Of a DNA stretch of 64,000 nt, positions 11,401-23,533 are shown piece after piece. Below the pieces are notes generated by a model. The model saw only the letters and a program-made list of their open reading frames with translations. It searched no databases and was not told the DNA's origin. Within the stretch, counting starts at the first letter, position 1; every line of letters begins with the position of its first letter. The DNA is from Wyeomyia smithii (Eukaryota; Arthropoda; Insecta; Diptera; Culicidae). A program made the position numbers and the translations under genes. The stretch covers positions 90,775,902-90,839,901 of the forward strand of contig NC_073695.1 in assembly GCF_029784165.1 (NCBI RefSeq), written 5' to 3'.

Positions 11401-14400
11401 AAATAGAATAGAAATAGAATAGAAATAGAATAGAAATAGAAAAGAAATAGAATAGAAATAGAATAGAAATAGAATAGAAATAGAATAGAAATAGAATAGA
11501 AATAGAATAGAAATAGAATAGAAATAGAATAGAAATAGAATAGAAATAGAATAGAAATAGAATAGAAATAGAATAGAAATAGAATAGAAATAGAATAGAA
11601 ATAGAATAGAAATAGAATAGAAAAAGAATAGAAATAGAATAGAAATAGAATAGAAATAGAATAGAAATAGAATAGAAATAGAATAGAAATAGAATAGAAA
11701 TAGAATAGAAATAGAAAAGAAATAGAATAGAAATAGAATAGAAATAGAATAGAAATAGAATAGAAATAGAATAGAAATAGAATAGAAATAGAATAGAAAT
11801 AGAATAGAAATAGAATAGAAATAGAATAGAAATAGAATAGAAATAGAATAGAAATAGAATAGAAATAGAATAGAAATAGAATAGAAATAGAATAGAAATA
11901 GAATAGAAATAGAATAGAAATAGAATAGAAATAGAATAGAAATAGAATAGAAATGGAATAAAAATAGAATAGAAATAGAATAGAAATAGAATAGAAATAG
12001 AATAGAAATAGAATAGAAATAGAATAGAAATAGAATAGAAATAGAATAGAAATAGAATAGAAATAGAAAAGAAATAGAATAGAAATAGAATAGAAATAGA
12101 ATAGAAATAGAATAGAAATTGAATAGAAATAGAATAGAAATAGAATAGAAATAGAATAGAAATAGAATAGAAATAGAATAGAAATAGAATGGAAATAGAA
12201 TAGAAATAGAATAGAAATAGAATAGAAATAGAATAGAAATAGAATAGAAATAGAATATAAATAGAATAGAAATAGAATATAAATAGAATAGAAATAGAAT
12301 AGAAATAGAATAGAAACAGAATAGAAATAGAATAGAAATAGAATAGAAATAGAATAGAAATAGAATAGAAATAGAATAGAAAAAGAATAGAAATAGAATA
12401 GAAATAGAATAGAAATAGAATAGAAATAGAATAGAAATAGAATAGAAATAGAATAGAAATAGAATAGAAATAGAATAGAAATAGAATAGAAATAGAATAG
12501 AAATAGAATAGAAATAGAATAGAAATAGAATAGAAATAGAATAGAAATAGAATAGAAATAGAATAGAAATAGAATAGAAATAGAATAGAAATAGAATAGA
12601 AATAGAATAGAAATAGAATAAAAATAGAAAAGAAATAGAATAGAAATAGAATAGAAATAGAATAGAAATAGAATAGAAATAGAATAGAAATAGAATAGAA
12701 ATAGAATAGAAATAGAATAGAAATAGAATAGAAATAGAATAGAAATAGAATAGAAATAGAATAGAAATAGAATAGAAATAGAATAGAAATAGAATAGAAA
12801 TAGAATAGAAATAGAATAGAAAAAGAATAGAAATAGAATAGAAATAGAATAGAAATAGAATAGAAATAGAATAGAAATAGAATAGAAATAGAATAGAAAT
12901 AGAATAGAAATAGAAAAGAAATAGAATAGAAATAGAATAGAAATAGAATAGAAATAGAATAGAAATAGAATAGAAATAGAATAGAAATAGAATAGAAATA
13001 GAATAGAAATAGAATAGAAATAGAATAGAAATAGAATAGAAATAGAATAGAAATAGAATAGAAATAGAATAGAAATAGAATAGAAATAGAATAGAAATAG
13101 AATAGAAATAGAATAGAAATAGAATAGAAATAGAATAGAAATGGAATAAAAATAGAATAGAAATAGAATAGAAATAGAATAGAAATAGAATAGAAATAGA
13201 ATAGAAATAGAATAGAAATAGAATAGAAATAGAATAGAAATAGAATAGAAATAGAAAAGAAATAGAATAGAAATAGAATAGAAATAGAATAGAAATAGAA
13301 TAGAAATTGAATAGAAATAGAATAGAAATAGAATAGAAATAGAATAGAAATAGAATAGAAATAGAATAGAAATAGAATGGAAATAGAATAGAAATAGAAT
13401 AGAAATAGAATAGAAATAGAATAGAAATAGAATAGAAATAGAATAGAAATAGAATATAAATAGAATAGAAATAGAATATTAATAGAATAGAAATAGAATA
13501 GAAATAGAATAGAAATAGAATAGAAACAGAATAGAAATAGAATAGAAATAGAATAGAAATAGAATAGAAATAGAATAGAAATAGAATAGAAAAAGAATAG
13601 AAATAGAATAGAAATAGAATAGAAATAGAATAGAAATAGAATAGAAATAGAATAGAAATAGAATAGAAATAGAATAGAAATAGAATAGAAATAGAATAGA
13701 AATAGAATAGAAATAGAATAGAAATAGAATAGAAATAGAATAGAAATAGAATAGAAATAGAATAGAAATAGAATAGAAATAGAATAGAAATAGAATAGAA
13801 ATAGAATAGAAATAGAATAGAAATAGAATAGAAATAGAATAGAAATAGAATAGAAATAGAAAAGAAATAGAATAGAAATAGAATAGAAATAGAATAGAAA
13901 TAGAATAGAAATAGAATAGAAATAGAATAGAAATAGAATAGAAATAGAATAGAAATAGAATAGAAATAGAATAGAAATAGAATAGAAATAGAATAGAAAT
14001 AGAATAGAAATAGAATAGAAATAGAATAGAAATAGAATAGAAATAGAATAGAAATAGAATAGAAATAGAATAGAAATAGAATAGAAATGGAATAAAAATA
14101 GAATAGAAATAGAATAGAAATAGAATAGAAATAGAAAAGAAATAGAATAGAAATAGAATAGAAATAGAATAGAAATAGAATAGAAATAGAAAAGAAATAG
14201 AATAGAAATAGAATAGAAATAGAATAGAAATAGAATAGAAATTGAATAGAAATAGAATAGAAATAGAATAGAAATAGAATAGAAATAGAATAGAAATAGA
14301 ATAGAAATAGAATGGAAATAGAATAGAAATAGAATAGAAATAGAATAGAAATAGAATAGAAATAGAATAGAAATAGAATAGAAATAGAATATAAATAGAA

Positions 14401-16057
14401 TAGAAATAGAATATAAATAGAATAGAAATAGAATAGAAATAGAATAGAAATAGAATAGAAACAGAATAGAAATAGAATAGAAATAGAATAGAAATAGAAT
14501 AGAAATAGAATAGAAATAGAATAGAAAAAGAATAGAAATAGAATAGAAATAGAATAGAAATAGAATAGAAATAGAATAGAAATAGAATAGAAATAGAATA
14601 GAAATAGAATAGAAATAGAATAGAAATAGAATAGAAATAGAATAGAAATAGAATAGAAATAGAATAGAAATAGAATAGAAATAGAATAGAAATAGAATAG
14701 AAATAGAATAGAAATAGAATAGAAATAGAATAGAAATAGAATAGAAATAGAATAGAAATAGAATAGAAATAGAATAGAAATAGAATAGAAATAGAATAGA
14801 AATAGAATAGAAATAAAATAGAAATAGAATAGAAATAGAATAGAAATAGAATAGAAATAGAATAGAAATAGAATAGAAATAGAATAGAAATAGAATAGAA
14901 ATAGAATAGAAATAGAATAGAAATAGAATAGAAATAGAATAGAAATGGAATAAAAATAGAATAGAAATAGAATAGAAATAGAATAGAAATAGAATAGAAA
15001 TAGAATAGAAATAGAATAGAAATAGAATAGAAATAGAATAGAAATAGAATAGAAATAGAATAGAAATAGAATAGAAATAGAATAGAAATAGAATAGAAAT
15101 AGAATAGAAATAGAATAGAAATAGAATAGAAATAGAATAGAAATAGAATAGAAATAGAATAGAAATAGAATAGAAATAGAATAGAAATAGAATAGAAATA
15201 GAATAGAAATAGAATAGAAATAGAATAGAAATAGAATAGAAATAGAATAGAAATAGAATCGAAATAGAATAGAAATAGAATAGAAATAGAATAGAAATAG
15301 AATAGAAATAGAATAGAAATAGAATAGAAATAGAATAGAAATAGAATAGAAATAGAATAGAAATAGAATAGAAATAGAATAGAAATAGAATAGAAATAGA
15401 ATAGAAATAGAATAGAAATAGAATAGAAATAGAATAGAAATAGAATAGAAATAGAATAGAAATAGAATAGAAATAGAATAGAAATAGAATAGAAATAGAA
15501 TAGAAATAGAATAGAAATAGAATAGAAATAGAATAGAAATAGAATAGAAATAGAATAGAAATAGAATAGAAATAGAATAGAAATAGAATAGAAATAGAAT
15601 AGAAATAGAATAGAAATAGAATAGAAATAGAATAGAAATAGAATAGAAATAGAATAGAAATAGAATAGAAATAGAATAGAAATAGAATAGAAATAGAATA
15701 GAAATAGAATAGAAATAGAATAGAAATAGAATAGAAATAGAATAGAAATAGAATAGAAATAGAATAGAAATAGAATAGAAATAGAATAGAAATAGAATAG
15801 AAATAGAATAGAAATAGAATACAAATAGGATAGAAATAGAATACAAATAGAATAGAAATAGAATAGAAATAGAATAAGAATATAATAGGAATAAAAAGAA
15901 AAAGAATATAAATAGAACAGAAATAAAATAGAATTAGAATAGAAAAAGAAAAGAAATAGAATAAAAAAAATAATTTAGAATAGAATGGAAAAAGTTTAAA
16001 AATAGAATAGAAATGGAATAGTAGTAGAATAGAAATAGAACAGAAATTGGATTACTT
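8419..16057. repeat. Large 11-bp satellite array, (AATAG AAATAG)n
   Basis: The unit agaatagaaat repeats with period 11 from about 8505 to 15870, roughly 670 units. Degenerate edges extend to 8419 and 16057, and a short resumed piece lies at 16270-16330 beyond a SINE. Most units are perfect; variants carry single changes such as attgaat, aacagaa, aaaagaa, aatggaa and aatataa. The minus strand has no stop in any frame of the unit, and 11 is not a multiple of 3. A frame of 2,491 codons therefore arises with the 11-residue period FYFYSISILFL; it is not a gene. The unit is one AATAG plus one AAATAG, akin in style to the AATAG-type simple satellites of flies. Confidence 0.97.
11950..14540. repeat. 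Higher-order repeat blocks within the 11-bp satellite
   Basis: The same ordered set of variant units occurs three times: aatggaataaaaa, aaaagaa, attgaat, aatggaa, aatataa (twice), aacagaa, aaaaagaa. The starts are near 11953, 13141 and 14089, and a partial fourth is near 14945. From the last aaaagaa marker, the attgaat marker lies 51-52 bases on and aatggaa 122-123 bases on in all three. The final aaaaagaa is 314, 336 and 335 bases on, so the first block lacks two units. This shows segmental amplification of a ~330-bp mutated block. Confidence 0.85.
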
Positions 16058-16268
16058 CAGTCTCTGCTGGTTCGACAAGCCAGTCGCCGTAGGTTCGAAT
16101 CTCGGCTCGGGAGAGACTGTTAGTGTCAGTAGGATCGTAGCGCTAGTCCCGCAATTGTCTTGTACACCAAACAGTTGGCGGCGAAGTCTGTGTATAACAA
16201 ACAGAAGGTCAAGTTCCGAATCACAGAAGGTCAAGTTCCGAATCGGAATGTAGCACCAAGGCTTTGCT
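16058..16268 (+). mobile_element. tRNA-derived SINE inserted at the satellite edge
   Basis: It begins near 'tctctgctggttcgacaag', has B box 'ggttcgaatctc' at about 16092, and ends 'agcaccaaggctttgct' at 16268. Satellite-like sequence ('tagaatagaaattgagtag') resumes right after it. A short internal tandem duplication 'cagaaggtcaagttccgaat' is present (about 16203-16245). The minus-strand relative at 23361-23533 has only one copy of that segment. No clear target-site duplication is seen. Confidence 0.85.
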
Positions 16269-16330
16269 ATTTAGAATAGAAATTGAGTAGAAATAGAATA
16301 GAAATAAAATAGAAATATAAAATAGAATTG

Positions 16331-17266
16331 GCATCCTCGTTGCTGCATTAATTCAATTAAACACTTACCTGTCTTACAGTCAAGTTGCACACCATGTGAG
16401 TTCTTCATATCGTTTCACGTGGAATAAAACGCTTTAAAAGATTCTTCTAGAATAGACAATGAATAGAATTGCACATCACGTTTAAGGATAAACATTGTCA
16501 ACTCTATATTCGTAGCCCGTGCGGACATGATGATGGTGATGGCGTCACCGCAATTCACTCTGCTAATCCAATTTCTATCACGTTAATGATAATCCTTAAA
16601 TCCTTTATGGTCCTTCACAGAGGCTCTTTTCGCATGTTTTTTTTTCTTTTTTTTCTCTCTCTCTCTCTCTCTCTCTTGTGCCAAAGTGTGCTCCAACTCG
16701 CCCGGAAGGTAAACACGATTGCTCACATTGCAACAACGGTAGGTACTGCATCATAGGTAGGTACTTGCTTTCTATCGTATGCAGTCAGTAGAGACACTTG
16801 CACGGGATGCTGTAGGTGTTCAGCATTTAGCTGTCAGCTTGGCGTTTCTCCAGTCTCGTCACCACTTGTCGTGGCTCTACCGGTTTGTATAAATGAAAGC
16901 ATTTTCCCACACTCTGGAACACGCGTTCCTCTATCTAATGCTTCCGGCAAACGCTTGAGGTAAATCTTTTCACTATTTCTTATTCTCCACTCACAGGCAT
17001 TCTGTCAGACACTCGCTCTCTGTTTATCTCACTCGCACCCCGAGAATTCAATCCACTTCGCACTTCTTTGCCTGCCCACGAAATGCAAATAAACTCACCT
17101 GAATAATTCATACTAGAAAAGAGAGTAACGAAACAAGATGAGTCGGCGGGGATTGCGGGAGAACGAACGAGTCGCGAGTCCTCGAGGTTGGAAGCACCAG
17201 AAAGTTGTTAGCCTTCATGTTTTAATTTAATTTTAATGACGCTATTGAAATAAATTTCGTTACCAT
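16331..17266. other. Stretch without a recognisable gene; (CT)n microsatellite
   Basis: A T/C run with about ten CT units lies at 16655-16676. The rest is moderately GC-balanced and looks single-copy. No domain or splice-supported exon is recognised. Confidence 0.5.
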
Positions 17267-17596
17267 TCACATGCGAAAATTATGATGCAGGGACCGTTCC
17301 CCGCTGCCACAGTTTCGGTCCACTACAACCAACTTGGAACCACTTACAATGTTCCACAAAATTTGACCTCGAATATACTCTACAGCCAATTTCAGAGGTA
17401 GAAAGTTTTTACTGCAGGATGGTTGATGTGGCAGAGGTGAAGTTAGGGTTAAAGACAGTTGAATGCAATGGCGGGCTCCAACTGCATTCTGCTTCTGCGA
17501 GTAGGTCGAGAGAAGGATATAACAGTTGAAAACCGGAATTAGTGAACAAATGAGGGCCAGTAGGTATAGTTTTTGAAATACTTTCAAAGCATTCAT
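17267..17596 (-). CDS. Weak candidate: small frame with a signal-peptide-like start
   Basis: A true ATG opens a 109-residue minus-strand frame. Its N-terminus (MNALKVFQKLYLLALICSLI) is charged then hydrophobic, followed by a possible cleavage region near residue 25. The rest has five scattered cysteines and no domain I recognise. An overlapping minus-strand frame in another phase (17409-17708) is about as long, which argues that neither need be real. No promoter, intron or polyadenylation evidence was found. It could be chance or a decayed gene. Confidence 0.15.
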   Translation of the reverse strand: MNALKVFQKLYLLALICSLIPVFNCYILLSTYSQKQNAVGARHCIQLSLTLTSPLPHQPSCSKNFLPLKLAVEYIRGQILWNIVSGSKLVVVDRNCGSGERSLHHNFRM

Positions 17597-20244
17597 TCAT
17601 TATACGAGCGGTATTACTTATTATTGTATAAAGTGAGTAGCAATCAAATGTAATGCGGCTTTTTGTTTTAAAATTAGGAAAAGAATAAAAAAGGAGTAAA
17701 AAAATCAAACGCCCGTAGACTTTGTATCACATGATTTAAATAAATTTATAAGTAAACTTGACGGAACGACTAATTGACGAAAGGTTGAAAAGCTTTTTTT
17801 CTCAGTGTATGAACTCAAGGACATGTTTTTCGTTTTTTGGCCAGTTGTCAACACAGGTTTACCCTAGAGCTTAAACAAAAAACAAGAAAGTTAATTGCTT
17901 TTCAACCATTCTTGTGAGTTTTGATGCTACTAGACCAATCTAAAGTGCGTGAAGTCTTCAGAGACTTTAATAAAGTTTCCCCGTCAGCCACCTTAGAAAC
18001 GACGAACTCGGTGAGTAATTATTTTGCGGCCTGTTATCGTACTTCTTGTAAAAGGGGCACCAACATACAAAAGAACAGTTAAAAATCAAACAAAATTAGC
18101 ATATTACTCATACTTTAATCATGCTCGTCAACAAATAAAAATGTCTATTAAGCGGGTAACGAGAAACTGTACACCATAGACAAATTTGACTGATGTCAAC
18201 TTTTCTACAACATAACTCGCGCTGACATATGCAATAGAGCACCAATATTTTTCCTTACACAATATCATCTTTCCTGCAACTCAAGCACACTGTACAAGCT
18301 TCTCCAATATCTACGGAGCCCACTGAAGTATTCTTTTTTTAATTTTGAAAATCTTCACCAAATTTTTAAACATTACATAGGGTGTTCGTCGGCTTAGTCA
18401 AGCCGCATGTATTATCGGCCGGGTTCGGCTAAGTTTACTCTACTGCTTTTGATTCACTGAGAAATATATCAGACATTTTGAGCACTAGAATTAAATTAAG
18501 CGAAAAATAACTTTCAGGTTTCCTCCGGCTAAGCATATTGGTAGTGTTTTGGTGCCAGAACACAAAGGATCTTTTTTTATTGCAAAACGCGCGTTAACCT
18601 GTCTTTAATAAGGTTAAAAAATGTGAAACCATTATAATCATGTTTAAATATTCCTTCACAAAAAGATGAATCCCTTAATCAATCAATTAGTCCATTATTC
18701 AATTTGAGAGCGCAAATATATTTTGCAGTAGATTTGGAAGCTTTGTTCTCTCCTCTTTATTCTCACATAGCAAATGAAAGGGTAGCGATAACTTGTATCA
18801 AACCTTCGACAATCTTGTAAGCAAATGCGCAGCTTACACAGCTTTCTGTAGCTGTGACATCACCGTTACTAATTTGCTTTGGTGTATGGGAAACTGATGG
18901 CGTCGGAATTACACTTATACTTTGAACGACAGTGTACTGGAGTACGTTTACTGCCAATTCAAAAGCGATTTTATATAAAAATAGGCAATCTTTTTTATTT
19001 TGGTTGAAACTTTTCATAGATTCTATGGAAAAAAGATGCCATTTTGTGCTATTTGTTATTTATTTTAATCATAACTCATTTTTGAGAAGCTATGTTTAAA
19101 AGCTTTGTAGAAAGAATACCTATTAATGATTAAAAATATTTTTAGATTCGAAACGGTTTATTTGTTCTGAGTAACATTTTCGGCAAAGTTACAAAACAAA
19201 TCAAAATCCACTTGAAAGAAAAACATGAAACCAGAAAGTTTGGTTTGATTGATATAACGTCTTCAGCAAAGTTGTAGACAGTAATTTTGTCCTTTCAGGA
19301 AAACTATACACCGTGAGACAAAAAAAAAATTAGAAAAAAAATCACAAAAAAATTATTAGAAATAAATAATGAAGCATTTTAGATAACTGATTTTCCGAAT
19401 CAGTAAAATTGCAAAGTAAATCAACTAAAGAGCTGGTAGTAATCGACCATTTTCTTTGTGCAAGTTTGAGTGACTTAATACTTTGAAGAGTCAATAACGA
19501 CGCCAACCACGGATATTGGTGTGGCTCTTGCTTTATATGTACCTGAATTTCTTTTATAAAAAAAAACTACACATTATTATCTAACAAAAAAAAATCAAGA
19601 GCAAAATCGCGCCAAATGACCTATGGGCGAATATATAACTCTGTATATAACATCGATCGAAATCCACTGTTCAAAAGATATTTCACTCACAAGTTCTTTG
19701 AAAAAACTGTTTTCAAAATTGACTGCTTGGGCAATGTTCACATTTACGGAGATAACAAAATTTGAATCGTGTAGTTGAGCTGCATAATAGTTGTTCAAAG
19801 TAAAATTTAGAATCATTTTGAAAATAATATTTCCTTAAACTGTGTGTTATCAATTAAGAATTACTAAGACAACAAAACCCGATGGATATATAATTGATGC
19901 GTGAATATATCATTTGAAACATTTTAACCCTTTTCTTGAGAGCCGTTCGGTCTTGTTGGCAACGAATGAATTGTATAATATTGATCATACATTTCAAAAA
20001 ACTTTCGGTTTTGGCTGGAAAACCACAGACAAATTAAGAAAAAATTGGAATTTCCTAAATTTCAAAGTAACTCAAAACTCAATGCAATAAGAATGTTAAC
20101 TTCCACGAGCTTTTTGACTTGAAATGACTGTCTTAATCTTTTAACATCAAAAAAATACAAATAAGTTGAAAAATGTTGAGATAAGAATTAAATACTACAA
20201 GGTATACAGCCCTAGGGGTTGTATGAAATGGTGACGTAGGACTA
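17597..20244. other. 2.6 kb AT-rich sequence without a recognisable gene
   Basis: Scattered phrases such as 'ttcagcaaagttgtagaca' (about 19262) and 'gcttttcaaccattcttgtg' (about 17897) recur elsewhere in the window in related form, so this is partly old dispersed repeat. No coding region is supported. Confidence 0.5.
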
Positions 20245-20420
20245 AATGTATATACTATATGCTGCGATAAACTGTTCATAGGCAACACTACCGTTTATAT
20301 TTGATGGTCGTTATTGTAAAACTAACGATGCATGAATACATGAAAATTTTACCCTAGTAGTAGTTGTGAAAATTCTCATAACTCTTATCTTCAAGCATTT
20401 ATAGTTCTAAAAAGAACCGA
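20245..20420 (+). repeat. ~170-bp repeat duplicated at 21000-21165
   Basis: 'tgataaactgttcataggcaacactaccgtttat' through 'cataactcttatcttcaagcatttatagttctaaaa' matches 21004-21165 with several substitutions and small gaps. The second copy is carried again at about 36277-36438 in the doubled block. Confidence 0.75.
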
Positions 20421-20800
20421 TTCCATAATCTTCAGCTCGAAATGTGTGCTATAGAACGCTGATGATCGCACTACCACCGGTAGTATTGAATATTTTGTTG
20501 GCCGCGCATAAAATTTGCTCTCCGCTGTGCCAGAAAACTATCCTGCAGCGTACGATGGTAACTGTTGCTGCCGTATGCAAGATAAAGGTAACATGCTCTG
20601 CACTGCCTGGAAGTTGACTCGTATGCAGCTCTCGTTTCTCAATGTCGCGTACCTCTAACAGCTATACTCCACTCGCTATTGTGTGACAAACTAGACTGAA
20701 GCTGAATTTTCTACACGCAGTCTTATGTATCGAGTTCAGCGTAGATTCTTACCATTAGGGCGTGGCCACACATCTTAGAGAAAGAGGAACAAACCAAAAC
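20405..20800 (-). repeat. Dispersed repeat family S, copy 1
   Basis: 'gaaccgattccataatcttcagctcgaaatg' to 'cgtggccacacat' matches 25645-26060 at roughly 90% with an internal gap. Contig B starts inside this repeat, at the base matching 20551. On the minus strand there is a TATA-like 'atacataag' and then an open frame. A short peptide phrase, VTIVPLQDILLA in copy 2, faintly recalls the C-terminus of histone H3, but I do not treat it as a gene. Confidence 0.7.
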
Positions 20801-21165
20801 ACTTTCGATACTACTGAGTGATTCACATAAGCATCGAAAGAAAGTTTTTGCTTTCCCGATGCGAAAATCACTCTGGTTCTTGGGTTAACTAATTTTTGTT
20901 ACTATTATTTGACTGATAACGGTGTGAAAGTGGGCACAAAGAACAATTTAACCGGAAAACCACTCAATTTAGCAGTGAAAATTCTTGAAATGAGGGTTAT
21001 ATCTTGCTGTGATAAATTATTCATTGGCAACACTACAGTTTATCTTCGGTGCGCCCTGGTCGTTATTGTAAGAATGATTATTGAGAAATAGATGAACATT
21101 TCACACTAAGGAGTAGTTGTGAAACTTCTCATAACTCTTATCTTCAAGCATTTATAGTTCTAAAA

Positions 21166-21840
21166 ATCACAGGAGGGTTGTGTGCAAAGCCACGACCGCA
21201 AGGATGAAGTAGAATACTTTTACAAGAAAGAAAACTCGGCTGCTTGCGTATCAGTCATTTTCTTCAATTCAATATCGGATAAGATACCGATCACATCTTG
21301 GCGTTATCACTGACAGTGCGAATAAAGTATTCCTTGTGATAAAATAAACAGTAAAAAGCTGATTTAACACTCAAAACTAGACGGCTCATGTGTTGTCAAA
21401 ATGAGTCAACTTTTCATTGAATGCATTTACTAGTGCCCGCTATCGCACAGAGACTGCATTTCACTAAAGTGCCTCACTGCATCAGCTGCTATCGATGCTA
21501 ACCCCGCTGCAACTACTACGCTATCCGTAGCCATGCCAATGTTTTGGCCGCTATACGCTGCTATTTGTATCCGCTGTCCCTGCATCATCTGGCCCAGCTG
21601 CTATCGATGCTGAGAATGCTGAGATCCGCTGCAACTAGTGCACTATCCATTGCTATGCCACAGCTGTGGCTGCTATCCGCCTGATATCCACTGCACTGCT
21701 ACTGCTGCTGCTAAGGGAAGACTGCTGTTGTCGCTGTCTAGAACTATTATGAGCGGCTTCGACTGAAACAAGCTCTTATATATGGATGAAAAACCTATCG
21801 ATAGTAGTAGGAAATCATCTATAACTATCGATAGCCATTT
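21166..21840 (-). repeat. Dispersed repeat family R, copy 2 (partial), with two TATCGATA motifs
   Basis: 'gataagataccgatcacatc' to 'gactgctgttgtcgctgtctagaac' matches the copies at 4165-5345 and 24495-25330. On the minus strand it shows 'catatataagagcttg' (21766-21781 region) about 30 bases before 'cgctcataatag', a TATA/start-like arrangement. Two TATCGATA octamers (DREF-type sites in Drosophila) lie at 21796-21803 and 21826-21833, exactly 30 bases apart. A second image lies at 36439-37113. Confidence 0.7.
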
Positions 21841-22859
21841 CAGACGATAATTCCCATCCTTACATTATACAGACAAATGGTCGGCCAGATCGAACCAAGC
21901 GCCACTATTTTAAAAATTGAGTTTTTAAGAGCCAGTTCGCGAAGACCGCAACTAGGTCTTGTTTCGAGGTTTTCCGATTGGACTGAAACTTTCAGGGTTT
22001 TTTATCTATATAAAAGAGCAATGTTTTGCATTATATCAGATTTTTTGAAAAGGGGTAAGTGGGGTAAAAAAACCCGCCAAAAATTAATGTCAAAAAACTG
22101 CTTAAAACGTAAAATTGCTATAACTTTAATTAACTGAACCGATTTTCATGAAAATAGGCATGTTTGTTTTACCTTATAAAAGGAACAAAAAGAGGGCTAT
22201 TGGAAGTTGCTGTCGAGAATACATGCTGAGAAATTCGCATTTTTCTAAAAATAAATGGTGCTTTTCACAGCTGTTTTTCTCTCACCAACAGATCTAGGAT
22301 TAAAATCCAAACAATACGTTTTGTAGTGCAACTCAAAAGCTTTTATTAAAGCTATTTTTCTATAACATGTTTTTGACCATTTTGTACGCATTGTGCGAGA
22401 AGCGTTACTCCGCTATAATTTTGAGTTTTGTTGAAATTTGACATGCTATGTTGAGTCTGACCCTGGACCAATATCAATAGTTACTAGAGTAACGTTTTCT
22501 TAGAAACCTAATATAATATTTAATCAGAATTAAGAGAAAATTTGATCATTCGTTATCAGTTGCTTGAAGAGCTAACACTCGTTAGTTTCTTGTTCTCCGA
22601 AATGCATGATTCGAGATCAAATACTTAGAACATGCCAATTATACCATATAAAATCTAAGGGAAGACAAACGAGGTACAACTGAATTCGCAGTGGATTATC
22701 ACTTATCAGATTATTTTTTAATAAGTGAAACTGCAAACGTGAAAAAAATGCGAAGAACAGCAAAGTGTCAAGCTAAAGTGAATATCATGTCTGATTGAGT
22801 AAGTGAAAGTTTTGAGAATATCTTAGCGCAATTTTGAAGAAAACAACAACTTCCGCATC

Positions 22860-23020
22860 TACAACGGCTGAAACTGAACTGTATTGATTGTTTGCGTAGT
22901 TTTCAATCAGGTGAGTGAATTTTCAAATAATTAATTACCTATTTGAATCTTTTTTTGATGAACTTACAGTAAAAATGGCTACAAAATGCGCACTGGAATC
23001 GATTTCTGCTTTTGGTAAGC
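22860..23020 (+). other. Exon-intron-exon fragment inside the foldback-like element
   Basis: 'tttcaatcag' is followed by a donor gtgagt at 22911. A 59-bp AT-rich span ends in 'aacttacag' (22969). Then come 'taaaaATGGCT' and a 13-codon start (MATKCALESISAF) that breaks in phase 1 at a donor gtaagc (23015). The pattern (leader exon, short mosquito-sized intron, start exon, donor) is what a gene's 5' end looks like. No continuing exon was found downstream. It may be gene sequence captured by the element, or chance. The second image is at about 38132-38292. Confidence 0.35.
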
Positions 23021-23360
23021 ATCAGGGCAGGCGTAACGCTATTTTCCCGAGTTGGTAGTAATGAATAGGGAAGGTTCCTGGGTGACAAAGGCATAGCCAG
23101 AATGGTTGGGGGACGGGGGGGGGGGGACAAGATAGTTGGGATTGGTAAATTTCCCATGGAAGGTAATTACACAGACAAACAGACTCGATGACGATGAAAT
23201 CATCGAAAAATAACGATTATTTAGAAATTTTACTTAGTGAGCAGTAATGCCTTACCACAATATATCTAACTAATGGTAGCAGTGGTCATAGGCTCCTACA
23301 GGAAAAAAAAAGGCCGCTTGTGTTGCTATAAGCAAGCGTGCACATTCTTTTGAAATGCAG

Positions 23361-23533
23361 AGCAAAGCCTTGGTGCTACATTCCGTATCGGAACTCGACC
23401 TTCTGTTTTATTATACACAGACTTCGCAGTCAACTGTTAAGTATACAGGACAATTGCGGGGCTAGCGCTTTGATTCTACTGACACTAACAGTCTCTCCCG
23501 AGCCGGGATTCGAACATACGACGACTGGCTTGT
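23361..23533 (-). mobile_element. tRNA-derived SINE, minus strand
   Basis: Reversed, it has 'acaagccagtcgtcgtatgttcgaatcccggctcgggagag' (B box included) and ends 'gtagcaccaaggctttgct', matching 16058-16268. It lies inside the foldback-like element. The second image is 38633-38805. Confidence 0.85.

Noticed and set aside
8371..15846. A 2,491-residue minus-strand frame (and a 781-residue one overlapping it) with an 11-residue repeat
   Set aside because: It is the direct result of an 11-bp satellite unit whose minus strand has no stop in any phase. All frames are open, composition is F/Y/S/I/L only, and variants are not frame-preserving in any selective way.
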